Shown: positions 16,301-25,687, counted from the first letter of the stretch. The stretch is DNA of 33,470 nucleotides from Longimicrobiales bacterium (GCA_035764935.1 DASTYK010000147.1:1-33470); one strand, 5' to 3'. Program-made: numbers and translations. Notes: a model not told the origin generated them from the letters alone.

Positions 16301-17956
16301 ATGAACTCCCGCAGCCGGCAGCCGATGAACCGCATTCTCCTGGCGACGAGCCTTTTTGCGACCGCCCTCGCGGGCACGCCCGCGTACGCGCAGGAGGTTG
16401 CGCATGCGCGCGCGGTTGCCGGAGCGCACGCGACAGCGCTGCATGAACCGCCCGCGAACTCCCACCACGCCGCGCAGCCGAACATCGTGTTCCTCTTCGC
16501 GGACGACCACGCCGCGCACGCGCTTTCGGCGTACCGCGAGCACCTGTCATACGGCGCACCGCTGCCGGCGACACCGAACCTGGACCGGCTGGCAGCGTCC
16601 GGCATGCTGTTCGTGAATGCGTTCGTCACGAATTCGATCTGCGGCCCGAGCCGGGCCACCGTGCTCACCGGGCAGTACGGTCATCTGAACGGGGTGATGA
16701 CCAATGCGGAGCCGCTGCACCCCGCGCACGTGACGTTTCCGAAGCTGCTGCGGAGTGCCGGCTACCGGACCGCCATGTTCGGCAAGTGGCACCTGCGTAC
16801 CGCGCCCGAAGGCTTCGACCATTACGAGGTGCTGACCGGCCAGGGGCCGCACTACAACCCCACGCTGCATTCGCCGGGCGACAGCACACACTACACGGGC
16901 GCGACGCAGGAGGTCATCACCGAGCGCGCACTCGCATGGCTGCAGCAGCGGCGGGATAACGATGCACCCTTCCTGCTCACCGTCAACTTCAACGCCTCGC
17001 ACCGCTTCTGGGATCCCGGGCCGGAGGAGCTGCCGCTCTACCGGGACACGCTGCTTGCGGAGCCCGCCACGCTCTGGGACGATGGGACCGGTCGCGCGTC
17101 ACCGTTCCGTCTGCAGGAGATGGAGATCGCGCGTGACCTGTTCGCCCGCGACCTGAAGCTCGAAGCGCCGGTCAACCTCACGCCCGGGCAGCGCGCCGCG
17201 TGGGACGCATACTACGGCCCCGAGAACGCCGGGCTCGAGGCTGCGGGCCTCGAGGGCGAAGAGCTGGTGCGATGGAAGTACCAGCGCTTCATCCAAGACT
17301 ACATGCGTGCGGTCGCGGCAATCGATCGGAGTGTCGGCAGCATCCTCGACGCGATCGACCGCTCGCCCCTGCGCGACAACACCGTCGTCGTGTACTCGTC
17401 CGACCAGGGCTTCTTCCTGGGGGACCACGGCTTCTTCGACAAGCGCTGGATGTACGAGGAGTCGCTGCGCACTCCGCTGCTCGTGCGCTGGCCGGGTGTG
17501 GTCGAGGCTGGCGCGGTGAACACCGACCTCGTCATGAACCTGGACTTCGCGCAGACGTTTCTCGACGTCGGTGGCGCGGGCGCAGACGCAGCAATGCAGG
17601 GCAGGAGCCTGGTGCCGCTGCTCCGCGGCGACGACGTCGCCTGGCGTGATGCGATCTACTACCAGTATTTCGCCTACCCGGACTGGCACATGGTGCATCG
17701 CCAGTACGGCGTGCGCACGCACCGCTACAAGCTGATCCACTACTACGAGATCGGCGAGTGGGAACTGTTCGACCTCGCGCGCGACCCGCAGGAGCTGCGC
17801 AGCGTGTACGACCATCCGGAGTACCAGGCCGTTGTGCGGGAGCTGAAGCAGCGGCTCACGGAGCTGCGTGCCGAGTACGACGTCCCCACTGTCGACCCCG
17901 TGCCACATACGCCGTTCGTGGCGCCCGAAGGGCTGCGGCGCCCCGAAAACCGTTGA
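16301..17956 (+). CDS. Secreted sulfatase (formylglycine-dependent)
   Basis: A 551-residue type I sulfatase that should hydrolyse sulfate esters in the periplasm or outside. A signal peptide ends near AGTPAYAQ (residues 24-31). NIVFLFADDH (61-70) supplies the two Asp metal ligands, and CGPSRATVLTG (Cys114) is the CxPSR motif whose Cys is oxidised to formylglycine by a separate enzyme not encoded here. GKWHL and SSDQGFFLGDHG (Asp368) complete the metal and sulfate site. DPQELRSVYDHPEY near the end is typical of the family C-terminus. The start could also be the ATG at 16325, as neither has a clear ribosome-binding site. Substrate is unknown. It is divergent from the metallophosphoesterase. Confidence 0.93.
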   Translation: MNSRSRQPMNRILLATSLFATALAGTPAYAQEVAHARAVAGAHATALHEPPANSHHAAQPNIVFLFADDHAAHALSAYREHLSYGAPLPATPNLDRLAASGMLFVNAFVTNSICGPSRATVLTGQYGHLNGVMTNAEPLHPAHVTFPKLLRSAGYRTAMFGKWHLRTAPEGFDHYEVLTGQGPHYNPTLHSPGDSTHYTGATQEVITERALAWLQQRRDNDAPFLLTVNFNASHRFWDPGPEELPLYRDTLLAEPATLWDDGTGRASPFRLQEMEIARDLFARDLKLEAPVNLTPGQRAAWDAYYGPENAGLEAAGLEGEELVRWKYQRFIQDYMRAVAAIDRSVGSILDAIDRSPLRDNTVVVYSSDQGFFLGDHGFFDKRWMYEESLRTPLLVRWPGVVEAGAVNTDLVMNLDFAQTFLDVGGAGADAAMQGRSLVPLLRGDDVAWRDAIYYQYFAYPDWHMVHRQYGVRTHRYKLIHYYEIGEWELFDLARDPQELRSVYDHPEYQAVVRELKQRLTELRAEYDVPTVDPVPHTPFVAPEGLRRPENR

Positions 17957-18022
17957 TCTTTCCCGCCCCCATCCGCAACTTGTCTGGTCTCCCCGCACGA
18001 TGTCTCTGACAAGGATGCCGCC

Positions 18023-18562
18023 ATGTGGCCCCTGCTGATCCTGATTGCGGTGGTGCTCGCCGTTTTCGTGATCTACAACTCGCTCGTCAAGCTGCGTGTG
18101 CAGGCGGACGCCGCCTGGTCGGACATCGATGTGCAGCTCAAGCGGCGCTACGACCTCGTGCCCAACCTGGTCGACACCGTGAAGGGGTATGCGGCGCACG
18201 AGCGCGGCACACTGGACGCCGTCGTCGAAGCACGCAGCCGCGCAATGATGGCGCAGGGTCCCGCGGAGAAGGCGCAGGCGGAAGGGGCGCTGACCGGTAC
18301 GCTCAAGTCGCTGTTCGCGCTCGCTGAGAATTACCCCCAGCTGCGAGCCGTCGAGAGCTTCACGCAGCTGCAGGGCAGCCTCGGCCAGATCGAGGAGGCG
18401 ATCCAGAACGCCCGCCGCTACTACAACGCCGTCGTGCGCGACCTGAACACGAAGATCCACCAGTTCCCGAGCAATCTGATTGCGCGCACGTTCGCGTTCC
18501 GCGAGCGCGAGTTCTTCGAGATGCCCGAGGCCGAGCGCAGCGTCCCGCGCGTCAGCTTCTGA
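18023..18562 (+). CDS. lemA: LemA family protein
   Basis: A 179-residue LemA protein: one N-terminal membrane helix (WPLLILIAVVLAVFVIYNSL) followed by a helical-bundle domain with the signatures VQADAAWSDIDVQLKRRYDL, VPNLVDTVKGYAAHE, YPQLRA and IQNARRYYNAVVRDLN. LemA proteins are membrane proteins of unclear function, often next to TPM- or DUF2207-type membrane proteins. Here the DUF2207 gene follows after 8 bp, which is the common pairing. The gene begins 66 bp after the sulfatase stop; a promoter could lie in that gap, but I see no clear one. Confidence 0.95.
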   Translation: MWPLLILIAVVLAVFVIYNSLVKLRVQADAAWSDIDVQLKRRYDLVPNLVDTVKGYAAHERGTLDAVVEARSRAMMAQGPAEKAQAEGALTGTLKSLFALAENYPQLRAVESFTQLQGSLGQIEEAIQNARRYYNAVVRDLNTKIHQFPSNLIARTFAFREREFFEMPEAERSVPRVSF

Positions 18563-18570
18563 GCACTGCA

Positions 18571-20304
18571 GTGATCCGCCTCTCCACGCGCCTGTTGCGC
18601 CACGCCATCGCGCTCGTCGCGCTGCTGGCGCTCGCGCCGGCCACCGCCCATGCGCGCACCCTCTCGATCCAGGGCTTCGACGTCGAAGTCGTCGTGCGAC
18701 GCGACGGCAGCCTGCTCGTCACCGAGCACATCACTGCGCATTTCGAGGGGAGTTGGAACGGGCTGTACCGCACGATCCCGGTGATCTACCCGTGGAACGG
18801 GTTCAACTACCGGTTGCGCGTCGACCTGCAGAGTGCGACCGACCAGCGCGGCAACGAGCTGCGCGTCGAGACGGATCGCAGTGGTGACATGCTGCGCTGG
18901 CAGGTGTGGGTGCCCGGCGCGAGCGACGCGACGCACACGATCACCCTGCAGTACATCGTCGAGAACGGGCTCCGCTTCTTCGAGGAGCACGACGAGCTGT
19001 ACTGGAACGTGACCGGCAACGAATGGGACATCCCGGTCGGCCATGCGACGGCGCAGGTCGTGCTGCCCACCGCCGCGGCCAACATCCGGGCGGCGAGCTA
19101 CACCGGCCCCGCGGGCGCGACCAACGAAGGAGCGCGCACGGAGATCGTCGCCAACAGCGTGCAGGTGCGCACGACGTCGCCGCTCGCGTTCCGCGAGGGA
19201 CTGACGCTCGTCGTCGGCTGGGACCCCGGCGTCGTGGAGCGACCGACGACCTTCGAGCGGGCGACCGGCCTCCTGGCCGCCAACGGCATCCTGATCGCGC
19301 CGCTGCTCGCGCTCGTTTTCATGCACGGCTGGTGGCGCCGGCATGGCAGGGACCCGGAACAGCTCAGCATCGTCCCGCAGTACGAGCCGCCGAAGGACCT
19401 GACGCCGGGCGAGGTGGGGATCCTGGTGGACAACACGGCGGACATGCGCGATGTCACGGCGACCATCGTGGACCTGGCGGTGCGCGGCTACCTCGTCATC
19501 GAGGACGAGCAGGACGAGCACCTGTTCGGCCTGGTGAAGACGCGTGACTACGCGTTCGTCCTCACGCGTCCGCATGGGGAGTGGGGCGAGCTGCGGCCGC
19601 ACGAGCGTGCGATGCTCAATGCGCTGTTCACGGGTGAGTCGCGGACGCGCGTGACGATGGACGAGCTGGAGAACACGTTCTACAAGGACCTCGCGGACAT
19701 CAGGAAGCGGCTGATGGAATCGCTGGTCGAGCACGGCTTCTGCACGCGCCGGCCGGACCGCGTCATCGGGATGTACGTCGCACTCGCGATCGTGAGCGGT
19801 GTCGTGATCGGCCTGGGCGGCTCGGCCCTGCTGAGTGCACGCGGCGAGTCGCCGCTGCCCGCGATCATCGCCGGTGTGCTCACCGGGATCGTGATGCTCG
19901 CGTACGGTACGCTCATGCCGGCGCGCACCGTGCGCGGGGCGCGCACACGGGAACATGCACTCGGCTTCTCCGAGTTCCTGCGGCGCGTCGAGAAGGACCG
20001 CTTCGAGCGCGTCATCCGGACGCCGGAGATGTTCGAGAAGTTCCTGCCGTTTGCGATGGCCTTCGGCATCGAGAAGAACTGGGCGCGCGCGTTCGACGAC
20101 ATCTATCGCGAGCCGCCCGACTGGTACCGCGGCGCGCGGCATGATACGTTCGTCGCGCATATGTTCGTCTCCGACCTCTCGCGCATGTCGCAGCGCGCCG
20201 GCTCCGCCATGTCCTCCTCTCCGCGTGGCAGCGCGGGTGGCTCGGGCTTCAGTGGCGGCTCCAGCGGCGGCGGCTTCGGCGGCGGTGGTGGCGGCGGCTT
20301 CTAG
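18571..20304 (+). CDS. DUF2207 membrane protein with Gly-rich tail
   Basis: A 577-residue membrane protein starting at GTG, 8 bp after the lemA stop. Residues 1-29 are a signal peptide (ALLALAPATAHA|R). The extracytoplasmic DUF2207 domain covers about 30-220 (FDVEVVVRRDGSLLVTEHI, GSWNGLYRTIPVIYPWNGFN). Membrane segments follow near 237-252 (LLAANGILIAPLLALVF) and as a pair near 400-450, with a cytoplasmic part (EQLSIVPQYEPPKDLTPGEV) between them. The C-terminus is a low-complexity Gly/Ser tail ending in a run of glycines and Phe. Function is unknown; it probably forms a membrane complex with LemA. Confidence 0.92.
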   Translation: MIRLSTRLLRHAIALVALLALAPATAHARTLSIQGFDVEVVVRRDGSLLVTEHITAHFEGSWNGLYRTIPVIYPWNGFNYRLRVDLQSATDQRGNELRVETDRSGDMLRWQVWVPGASDATHTITLQYIVENGLRFFEEHDELYWNVTGNEWDIPVGHATAQVVLPTAAANIRAASYTGPAGATNEGARTEIVANSVQVRTTSPLAFREGLTLVVGWDPGVVERPTTFERATGLLAANGILIAPLLALVFMHGWWRRHGRDPEQLSIVPQYEPPKDLTPGEVGILVDNTADMRDVTATIVDLAVRGYLVIEDEQDEHLFGLVKTRDYAFVLTRPHGEWGELRPHERAMLNALFTGESRTRVTMDELENTFYKDLADIRKRLMESLVEHGFCTRRPDRVIGMYVALAIVSGVVIGLGGSALLSARGESPLPAIIAGVLTGIVMLAYGTLMPARTVRGARTREHALGFSEFLRRVEKDRFERVIRTPEMFEKFLPFAMAFGIEKNWARAFDDIYREPPDWYRGARHDTFVAHMFVSDLSRMSQRAGSAMSSSPRGSAGGSGFSGGSSGGGFGGGGGGGF

Positions 20305-20323
20305 AATCCTGGATCGCATTCGC

Positions 20324-21940
20324 GTGACGTCGCGCGTCCTTCCCATCGCGGTGCTTGCCGCGTGCACTGCTCCGGGCAGCCAGCCGGACCAGCCGCTGGC
20401 CCGTGCGCTCGCGCGCGTGCGGCTCGACCTCTACGAGCCGGCGCGCGAGCTGGGGGCCCTCTTCCACGAGGTGCAGCTCGCCCGGCTCTTCGGCGACTCC
20501 AAGACGTTTGTCGATGCGAGGCCGCTGGCGGATAGCGACAGCATCCTGGCGCTCTACCAGGCAACGCGGGCACACCCGGAGTTCCGGCTCGATCGCTTCG
20601 TGCAGCGGTGGTTCATGCCGCCCGTCGACACGCACACGCTGGTGCTGGCGGACAGCGCCTGGTCGATGGAGCAGCAGATCCGCGCGCTCTGGCCGATGCT
20701 GACACGCGATGCGGACACGGCAACCGCGGGCACGCTGATCCCGCTGCCGCACGAGTACGTGGTGCCGGGTGGCCGCTTCCGCGAGGTCTATTACTGGGAC
20801 TCGTACTTCACGATGCTCGGGCTGCTGGCGGACGGTCGCACGGACCTGGTGCGCAGCATGCTCGACAACTTTGCGTATCTCGTCCGCACGCTCGGACACG
20901 TTCCGAACGGGAACCGCACGTATTACGCGAGCCGCAGCCAGCCGCCCTTCTTCGCGGCAATGGTCGGCCGCTACGCCCAGGCGACGGACAGCAGCGAAGC
21001 GCTCCGCTGGCTCGATGCACTGGTCGCGGAGCACGCATTCTGGATGGACGGGGCGGAGCGGCTGCCGCGCGGCAGCGCGTACCGCCGCGTGGTGCGGCTG
21101 CCCGGCGGCGGGCTGCTGAACCGGTACTGGGATGATGACCCCACGCCACGTCCCGAATCCTACCGTGAGGACTGGACACTGGCGCAGACGCTGCCCGCGG
21201 AGCAGCGCGAACGCTTCTACCGCAACGTGCGCGCGAGTGCGGAGAGCGGCTGGGATTTCTCGAGCCGCTGGATGCGCGATCCTGCAGACCTGCGCACCCT
21301 GGAAACGGTCGAGCTCGCACCGATCGACCTGAACAGCCTGCTCTATCATGCCGAGCACACGATCGCCGCACTGTTGAGCATGCGCGGCGAAAGGGACGAC
21401 GTCGAGCGTGCGCGGCACTACACGGCACTCGCGGAGGCGCGCCGGCGGACGCTGCTGTCCGCGGCATGGGATGCCGACAGCGCGTTCTTCTACGACGTGC
21501 GCTGGCGCACGGGTGAGCGCTTGACCGACCGTCCGACACTCGCCGCGGCGTCGCCGCTGTACTTCGGTCTCGCGACACCGCAGCAGGGAAGCGACGTCGC
21601 TCGCCGGCTCGAGCGCGACTTCCTCGCGCCCGGCGGCTTCGTCACGACACGGATCGAGTCGGGCCAGCAGTGGGATGCGCCGAACGGGTGGCCACCATTG
21701 CAGTGGCTCGCAATCGAGGGGCTGCGCCGCTATGGTGCGGGCGCTGTTGCAGCGGACGCGCGCGAGCGCTGGCTCGATCTCAATCGCCGGACGTTCCGCG
21801 GAACGCGTCGCATGATGGAGAAGTACGACGTTGTCGACCTCGACCGCGTGGCCGGCGGCGGCGAGTATCCGACGCAGGACGGCTTCGGCTGGACCAACGG
21901 CGTGGCACTCCGTCTCCTGGCAGAGCGCGCACAGAACTGA
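20324..21940 (+). CDS. treA: Trehalase (GH37), predicted lipoprotein
   Basis: A 538-residue glycoside hydrolase family 37 enzyme that splits trehalose into two glucose molecules. Family signatures are PGGRFREVYYWDSYF, QWDAPNGWPP and GGGEYPTQDGFGWTNGV; WDFSSRW and APIDLNSLLY mark the active-site region. I place the start at GTG 20324, giving VTSRVLPIAVLAAC, a short lipoprotein signal with lipobox LAAC, so the enzyme should sit in the periplasm or on a membrane surface. The ribosome-binding site is weak. It begins 19 bp after the DUF2207 stop and the serine hydrolase gene follows 19 bp later, consistent with one transcript. Confidence 0.94.
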   Translation: MTSRVLPIAVLAACTAPGSQPDQPLARALARVRLDLYEPARELGALFHEVQLARLFGDSKTFVDARPLADSDSILALYQATRAHPEFRLDRFVQRWFMPPVDTHTLVLADSAWSMEQQIRALWPMLTRDADTATAGTLIPLPHEYVVPGGRFREVYYWDSYFTMLGLLADGRTDLVRSMLDNFAYLVRTLGHVPNGNRTYYASRSQPPFFAAMVGRYAQATDSSEALRWLDALVAEHAFWMDGAERLPRGSAYRRVVRLPGGGLLNRYWDDDPTPRPESYREDWTLAQTLPAEQRERFYRNVRASAESGWDFSSRWMRDPADLRTLETVELAPIDLNSLLYHAEHTIAALLSMRGERDDVERARHYTALAEARRRTLLSAAWDADSAFFYDVRWRTGERLTDRPTLAAASPLYFGLATPQQGSDVARRLERDFLAPGGFVTTRIESGQQWDAPNGWPPLQWLAIEGLRRYGAGAVAADARERWLDLNRRTFRGTRRMMEKYDVVDLDRVAGGGEYPTQDGFGWTNGVALRLLAERAQN

Positions 21941-21959
21941 ACGCAGAAGAGGAAGCATC

Positions 21960-23279
21960 GTGCATCATCGGCTGAGTCCTTTCCTCGTACTTCTCGTGGT
22001 CGGCTGTGCAGCCGCGCCGCGACCCGCTCCGGCCCAGCCCGGCCAACCCCTCGGTACTCCTGTCGTCGCGTCGTCCGAACCGGAGCGGCTCGAGGCGACG
22101 TCGGTGCTGCTGGGCGCGCGCCCCGCAGAAGTCGGCATGGATCCGCGGCTCAACGCGACGCTGGACTCCATCATGGAGGCCGCGATTGCCGCCGGTGCAG
22201 CGCCGGGTGCGTCGCTCGCAGTCGGTCGCTGGGGCCGGCTCGTTCACCTGCGCGGCTACGGCCACACCGATCAGCCGGCGTACTCACCCAACGTGAGCGA
22301 CTCGACGATCTTCGATCTCGCGTCACTCACCAAGGTCGTCGGCACTACGACCGCCGCGATGATCCTGGAGCAGGACGGCTGGCTGGATCTCGACCGGCCG
22401 GTGCGCGAGTATCTGCCCGAGTTCAATGCGCCGGACAAGGCAGGCATCACGGTGCGCCACCTGCTCACGCACAGCGCGGGCTTCATCGCGGGCGCGCCGC
22501 TCTGGCGCGAGCGTCGCGGGGCGTACCAGTTCATCGAGCGGATGAACGCGCAGCCGCTCGTCTACGCCCCGGGCGACAGCTCCATCTACAGTGACTGGGG
22601 CTTCATTCTCACCGGCTTCATCATCGAGCGGATCACGGGCCAGCGGCTCGACACGTTCCTGGAGCGCCGCATCTGGCAGCCGCTCGGCATGCGCGACACC
22701 GGCTACAACCCGCTGCTGCTCGTGGGCCTGCCGGACGAGATCACGTGCACATCGGCGTACCGCGCAGGTCATTCGCTGCTGCCGCGCATCGCCGTCACGG
22801 AAGTCGACACGGTCTTCCGGAACCGGCAGGTGCACGGGATCGTGCACGACGAGAACGCCTGCGCGCTTGGTGGCATCGCAGGGCATGCCGGTCTCTTCTC
22901 CTCCGCACGCGACCTGAGCGTCTTCGCGCACATGATGCTGAACGGCGGATCCTACCACGGCGTGCAGATCCTGGAACCGGAAACGATCGCGCGCTGGACC
23001 GCGCCGCAGAACGGGCACTCGTCGCGTGCGCTGGGATGGGACACCCCGTCGGAACGCAGCAGTGCAGGCAGCTACTTCTCGCCCCGGTCGTTCGGGCACA
23101 CCGGCTTCACCGGGACCAGCATCTGGATGGATCCGACGCGCGGCCTGTTCGTGATCCTGCTCACGAACCGCGTCAACCCGACGCGCAACAATTCGCTGCA
23201 CGTTCCCCTCCGGCGGGCGGTCGCCGATGCGGCCCAGGCGGCCGTGCTGGACGCGCCGCTGCACGAGTGGCGGCAGTGA
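21960..23279 (+). CDS. Serine hydrolase of the beta-lactamase/esterase family, predicted lipoprotein
   Basis: A 439-residue class C beta-lactamase-fold protein. GTG at 21960 follows an AGAGGAA ribosome-binding site; residues 1-16 form a lipoprotein signal (LLVVGC, Cys16). The catalytic SxxK is Ser122-Leu-Thr-Lys125 (FDLASLTKV), the Tyr motif is YSD in SSIYSDWGF, and the third motif is HTG in FGHTGFTG. VRHLLTHSAGF and RRIWQPLGMRDTGYNP are typical of the broad esterase/DD-peptidase group rather than true resistance enzymes. Likely roles are ester hydrolysis or cell-wall peptide trimming; substrate unknown. It lies directly after the trehalase gene on the same strand. Confidence 0.92.
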   Translation: MHHRLSPFLVLLVVGCAAAPRPAPAQPGQPLGTPVVASSEPERLEATSVLLGARPAEVGMDPRLNATLDSIMEAAIAAGAAPGASLAVGRWGRLVHLRGYGHTDQPAYSPNVSDSTIFDLASLTKVVGTTTAAMILEQDGWLDLDRPVREYLPEFNAPDKAGITVRHLLTHSAGFIAGAPLWRERRGAYQFIERMNAQPLVYAPGDSSIYSDWGFILTGFIIERITGQRLDTFLERRIWQPLGMRDTGYNPLLLVGLPDEITCTSAYRAGHSLLPRIAVTEVDTVFRNRQVHGIVHDENACALGGIAGHAGLFSSARDLSVFAHMMLNGGSYHGVQILEPETIARWTAPQNGHSSRALGWDTPSERSSAGSYFSPRSFGHTGFTGTSIWMDPTRGLFVILLTNRVNPTRNNSLHVPLRRAVADAAQAAVLDAPLHEWRQ

Positions 23280-23324
23280 CGAGGCCGGCTGCGATGTGGC
23301 TCAGTTCATGCCTCGACCGGCGGC

Positions 23325-24194
23325 ATGGACGCGCAGGACCGCCGCGAGGCCCGCGGCCACATCGCGCCTGAGGACGAGCAGCACCGCCTCATGCAGCGGG
23401 ACCACCCGCTGGAGGAGGCGCACAAGAACCCACACACCATCCTGGAGCAGCAGCTCGCGCAGGCGGAGGAGGACATCGAGCGCCCCGCCCGCGCACTGCT
23501 GCTCTCGAGCTTCTCCGCGGGACTCGACGTCGGCTTCGGTCCGTTCGCCATGGCCGTGGTGCTCACGCTCGCGGCCGGAGACCTGTCGCCGGCCGTGACC
23601 GACCTGCTCGTCGCGAACGCGTACACCGCGGGCTTCATCTTCGTGGTGATGGGCCGCTCCGTCCTGTTCACCGAACAGACGACGTCCGCCGTGCTGCCCG
23701 TCTTCGCGCGGCGCGTCACCATCGCCCAGCTCTTCCGGATCTGGGGGCTGGTGCTCGCCGGGAACCTGGCGGGTGCGGCACTGTTCGCCGCCATCGTCGC
23801 CGTGCTCGGCCCCGCCCTCGGTGCAGCGCAGCCCGCGGCGCTGGACGAGATCGCACGCGGCCTGGTGGAGCACCCGGCGTGGGTCATCCTGGTCAGTGCG
23901 GTCGTTGCGGGGTGGCTGATGGGGTTGCTCGTCTGGCTCGTCACGGCCGCACGCGACACGGTCGGTCAGATCCTGATCGTGTGGATCACCACGTTCGTCA
24001 TCGGCATTGCAGGGCTGCACCACAGCATTGCCGGCAGTGTCGAGGTGCTCATGGCCGTGTTCGCCGGCACCGGCGTGACCATGGCTGATTTCGGGGTGTT
24101 CCTGGGTTGGTCCGTACTCGGCAACGCGATCGGCGGCGCCGGCGTCGTGGCCGCGCTCAAGTACGGCCACGTCAAGCGGGATACGAGCGGATGA
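23325..24194 (+). CDS. Formate/nitrite transporter (FNT) family channel, YfdC-like
   Basis: A 289-residue integral membrane protein. A ~55-residue charged N-terminal extension precedes six hydrophobic segments. SFSAGLDVGFGPF near the first helix, the mid-protein FTEQTTSAVLPVFARR, GNLAGAALFA and the pore-region GLHHSIAGSVE (His232, His233) match the FNT fold; the second His corresponds to the central pore His of FocA-type channels. The long hydrophilic N-terminus recalls the YfdC branch. Transported anion is unknown (formate, nitrite or another small weak acid). It ends just before a strong hairpin at 24201-24228. Confidence 0.9.
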   Translation: MDAQDRREARGHIAPEDEQHRLMQRDHPLEEAHKNPHTILEQQLAQAEEDIERPARALLLSSFSAGLDVGFGPFAMAVVLTLAAGDLSPAVTDLLVANAYTAGFIFVVMGRSVLFTEQTTSAVLPVFARRVTIAQLFRIWGLVLAGNLAGAALFAAIVAVLGPALGAAQPAALDEIARGLVEHPAWVILVSAVVAGWLMGLLVWLVTAARDTVGQILIVWITTFVIGIAGLHHSIAGSVEVLMAVFAGTGVTMADFGVFLGWSVLGNAIGGAGVVAALKYGHVKRDTSG

Positions 24195-24200
24195 GGAACA

Positions 24201-24228
24201 GTGCCCGGCCAGCGCACCGGCCGGGCAC
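24201..24228. terminator. Strong hairpin between convergent genes, probable bidirectional terminator
   Basis: A perfect 10-bp GC-rich stem (GTGCCCGGCC/GGCCGGGCAC) with an 8-base loop lies 6 bp after the FNT stop and 14 bp from the stop of the convergent lipoprotein gene. There is no T-run, but position and symmetry fit a terminator serving both strands. Confidence 0.7.
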
Positions 24229-24242
24229 CTGCAACAGCCTGG

Positions 24243-24719
24243 TCAGTCCTCCTCGACCAACTCCGCGCACGCCACGACGACGTCCTCCTCCGCGACCTCC
24301 GTGGTGAGCTGGGCTACGTAGTCGTCGCCCGAAATCATGCCACCGGTACCTTCCGCGTCCTCGGCGCCTGCGCCATTGGCGTCCACCTCGAAGTCCGCGT
24401 AGAGTGAGGCCGCGCCGACACGGTTGCCCAGGTCGTCGCAAGCGCCCGCGAAGACGCCCCACGAGAAGACCGTCTCGGCCGCCGCACCGGCGATCTCGAT
24501 GTCCGCGCTGAACGCGACGGAGTTCGCCGTCACCAGGACCTCTCCCGTCACGCCGTCGTACTCTCCCGAGCCTGCCAGGTCCGCGGCCCAGCTGTGCGAC
24601 GGGCCCGGATCGATCGGGTCGTCGTCGTCGCAGGCAGTTGCCAGCAGTGCGGCAGTCGCAACCATCACGGCCCGGACGGCCATGCTCCCGCCGAAGAAAC
24701 TGCGAATGGAACGGATCAT
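24243..24719 (-). CDS. Small acidic lipoprotein
   Basis: A 158-residue predicted lipoprotein. The start is set by GGAGG eight bases upstream of ATG 24719, although the frame runs to 24860. The signal AVRAVMVATAALLATAC ends at a lipobox Cys followed by DDDDPIDPG, an acidic linker. The rest is a small beta-rich domain (SWAADLAGSGEYDGVTGEV, FSWGVFAGACDDLGNRVGAA) with two further cysteines, one in GACDD and one in VVACAEL, that could form a disulfide. The repeat of short strands and the xxGxC loop loosely recall CHRD or Cu/Zn-SOD-like domains, but I would not name it. Strongly acidic C-terminus. Function unknown. Confidence 0.78.
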   Translation of the reverse strand: MIRSIRSFFGGSMAVRAVMVATAALLATACDDDDPIDPGPSHSWAADLAGSGEYDGVTGEVLVTANSVAFSADIEIAGAAAETVFSWGVFAGACDDLGNRVGAASLYADFEVDANGAGAEDAEGTGGMISGDDYVAQLTTEVAEEDVVVACAELVEED

Positions 24720-25168
24720 CTCTTCTACCTCCGGTTCAGATTGGCGCGGCGCAGAAATCATGCTGCGCCGTCCCGTTTCGCTGGAACGACGACATCCGCG
24801 GCTGTCATCCTCGTTCCGGTTCATGCGACGTATGCGAATCGCAAATGCCAACAACGACAACCATTTGCATGTGCGTACGACGCTTCCTCATGGGTAACGT
24901 GCGCGCCGCAGCGCGCCACGGCCACGTGCGCGGCGGCCGCCGCGCATGCGGAGGCCCGTTGCCGGTGCGCCGCTGCCTCCCGGTCCGGGGCCAGCCACGC
25001 GACGCGGACCCTGCCGCGTTGCCGGCGCGCTGCAGCCTCCTGCACCCCCGTCTCCCGGCGGCGGACTCCTGCCGGCTGCGCCAGGATGTTGGCTTCGCTG
25101 CGATTGTAACGTCCTAGGAGTGCGGACACAGCATGTCAGTCCGTACGGCAACACGGGAGCAGGCAGGG
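24720..25168. repeat. 449-bp divergent intergenic region with a degenerate ~62-bp duplication
   Basis: No convincing gene lies here; frames through it are Arg/Ala/Pro-rich and unlike proteins. Two related blocks begin near 24955 (CGTTGCCGGTGCGCCGCTGC) and near 25017 (CGTTGCCGGCGCGCTGCAGC), followed in each by a related GCGGAC..CTGCCG segment, so a ~62-bp unit seems to be duplicated and diverged. The region must also hold the promoters of the small lipoprotein (minus) and of the sigma-factor operon (plus). Confidence 0.45.
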
Positions 25169-25687
25169 ATGCGAGCAGCACGGAACACGATACTGGGAGC
25201 GGTACTGCTGACGTCGGTGGGCTGCAGCGAGCCGACCGGTCCGGTGCCCGGACTCGAGGAGCTCGGCGTGCTCCAGGTCATCGAGTACGGGGGGCCTCTC
25301 CTGGTGGGCGTCGACGAGTCGGTGTACTGGAGCGTTCCGCCGGACACCGGGGTACTGGTGCCTCCGCGCGTGCTCGTGGCGCCGGACTCGGTCACTGCAG
25401 GCGTGCCGTTCGAGGTGCAGGTCACGACGATCGGCATGAGCGGCTGCTGGAGCGCCGCCGGCCTGTGGCCGCGCCCCGTACCGGGCGGGCTCGACCTCAT
25501 CCCGACGGATGTCCACTCCGGTGCGAACTTCTGCACCGAGATGGCCCTCTACCTCGAGCATGACGCGCGCATCACGATCGCGACGCCGGGTGAATACACC
25601 CTGCGCGTGAAGGGACGTCGCCTGCGGCAGGGGGATGCAGCATGGGAGGAGCCGGTGAGCGCGGAACGCACCATCGTAGTGCGGTGA
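25169..25687 (+). CDS. Putative lipoprotein, first gene of an ECF sigma operon
   Basis: A 172-residue product if the ATG at 25169 is used, which has GGGAGCAGGCAGGG in front; an alternative ATG at 25133 adds 12 residues. The signal AARNTILGAVLLTSVGC ends at a lipobox-like Cys. The mature part is Pro/Val-rich and probably beta-structured, with two cysteines (SGCWSAAG and NFCTEMAL) that could pair. RITIATPGEYTLRVKGRRL near the end resembles an Ig-like strand pattern. I do not recognise the family. Its stop overlaps the sigma-factor GTG (GTGA), so it belongs to the sigma/anti-sigma operon and may be a surface or periplasmic sensor component. Confidence 0.72.
   Translation: MRAARNTILGAVLLTSVGCSEPTGPVPGLEELGVLQVIEYGGPLLVGVDESVYWSVPPDTGVLVPPRVLVAPDSVTAGVPFEVQVTTIGMSGCWSAAGLWPRPVPGGLDLIPTDVHSGANFCTEMALYLEHDARITIATPGEYTLRVKGRRLRQGDAAWEEPVSAERTIVVR

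Noticed and set aside
18421-20367. A 648-codon minus-strand frame
   Set aside because: It is antisense to lemA and the DUF2207 gene and carries no recognisable motif.
24821-25563. Minus- and plus-strand frames in and near the gap between the small lipoprotein and the sigma operon
   Set aside because: Arg/Ala/Pro-rich, no ribosome-binding site, partly antisense to a better gene; treated as non-coding.
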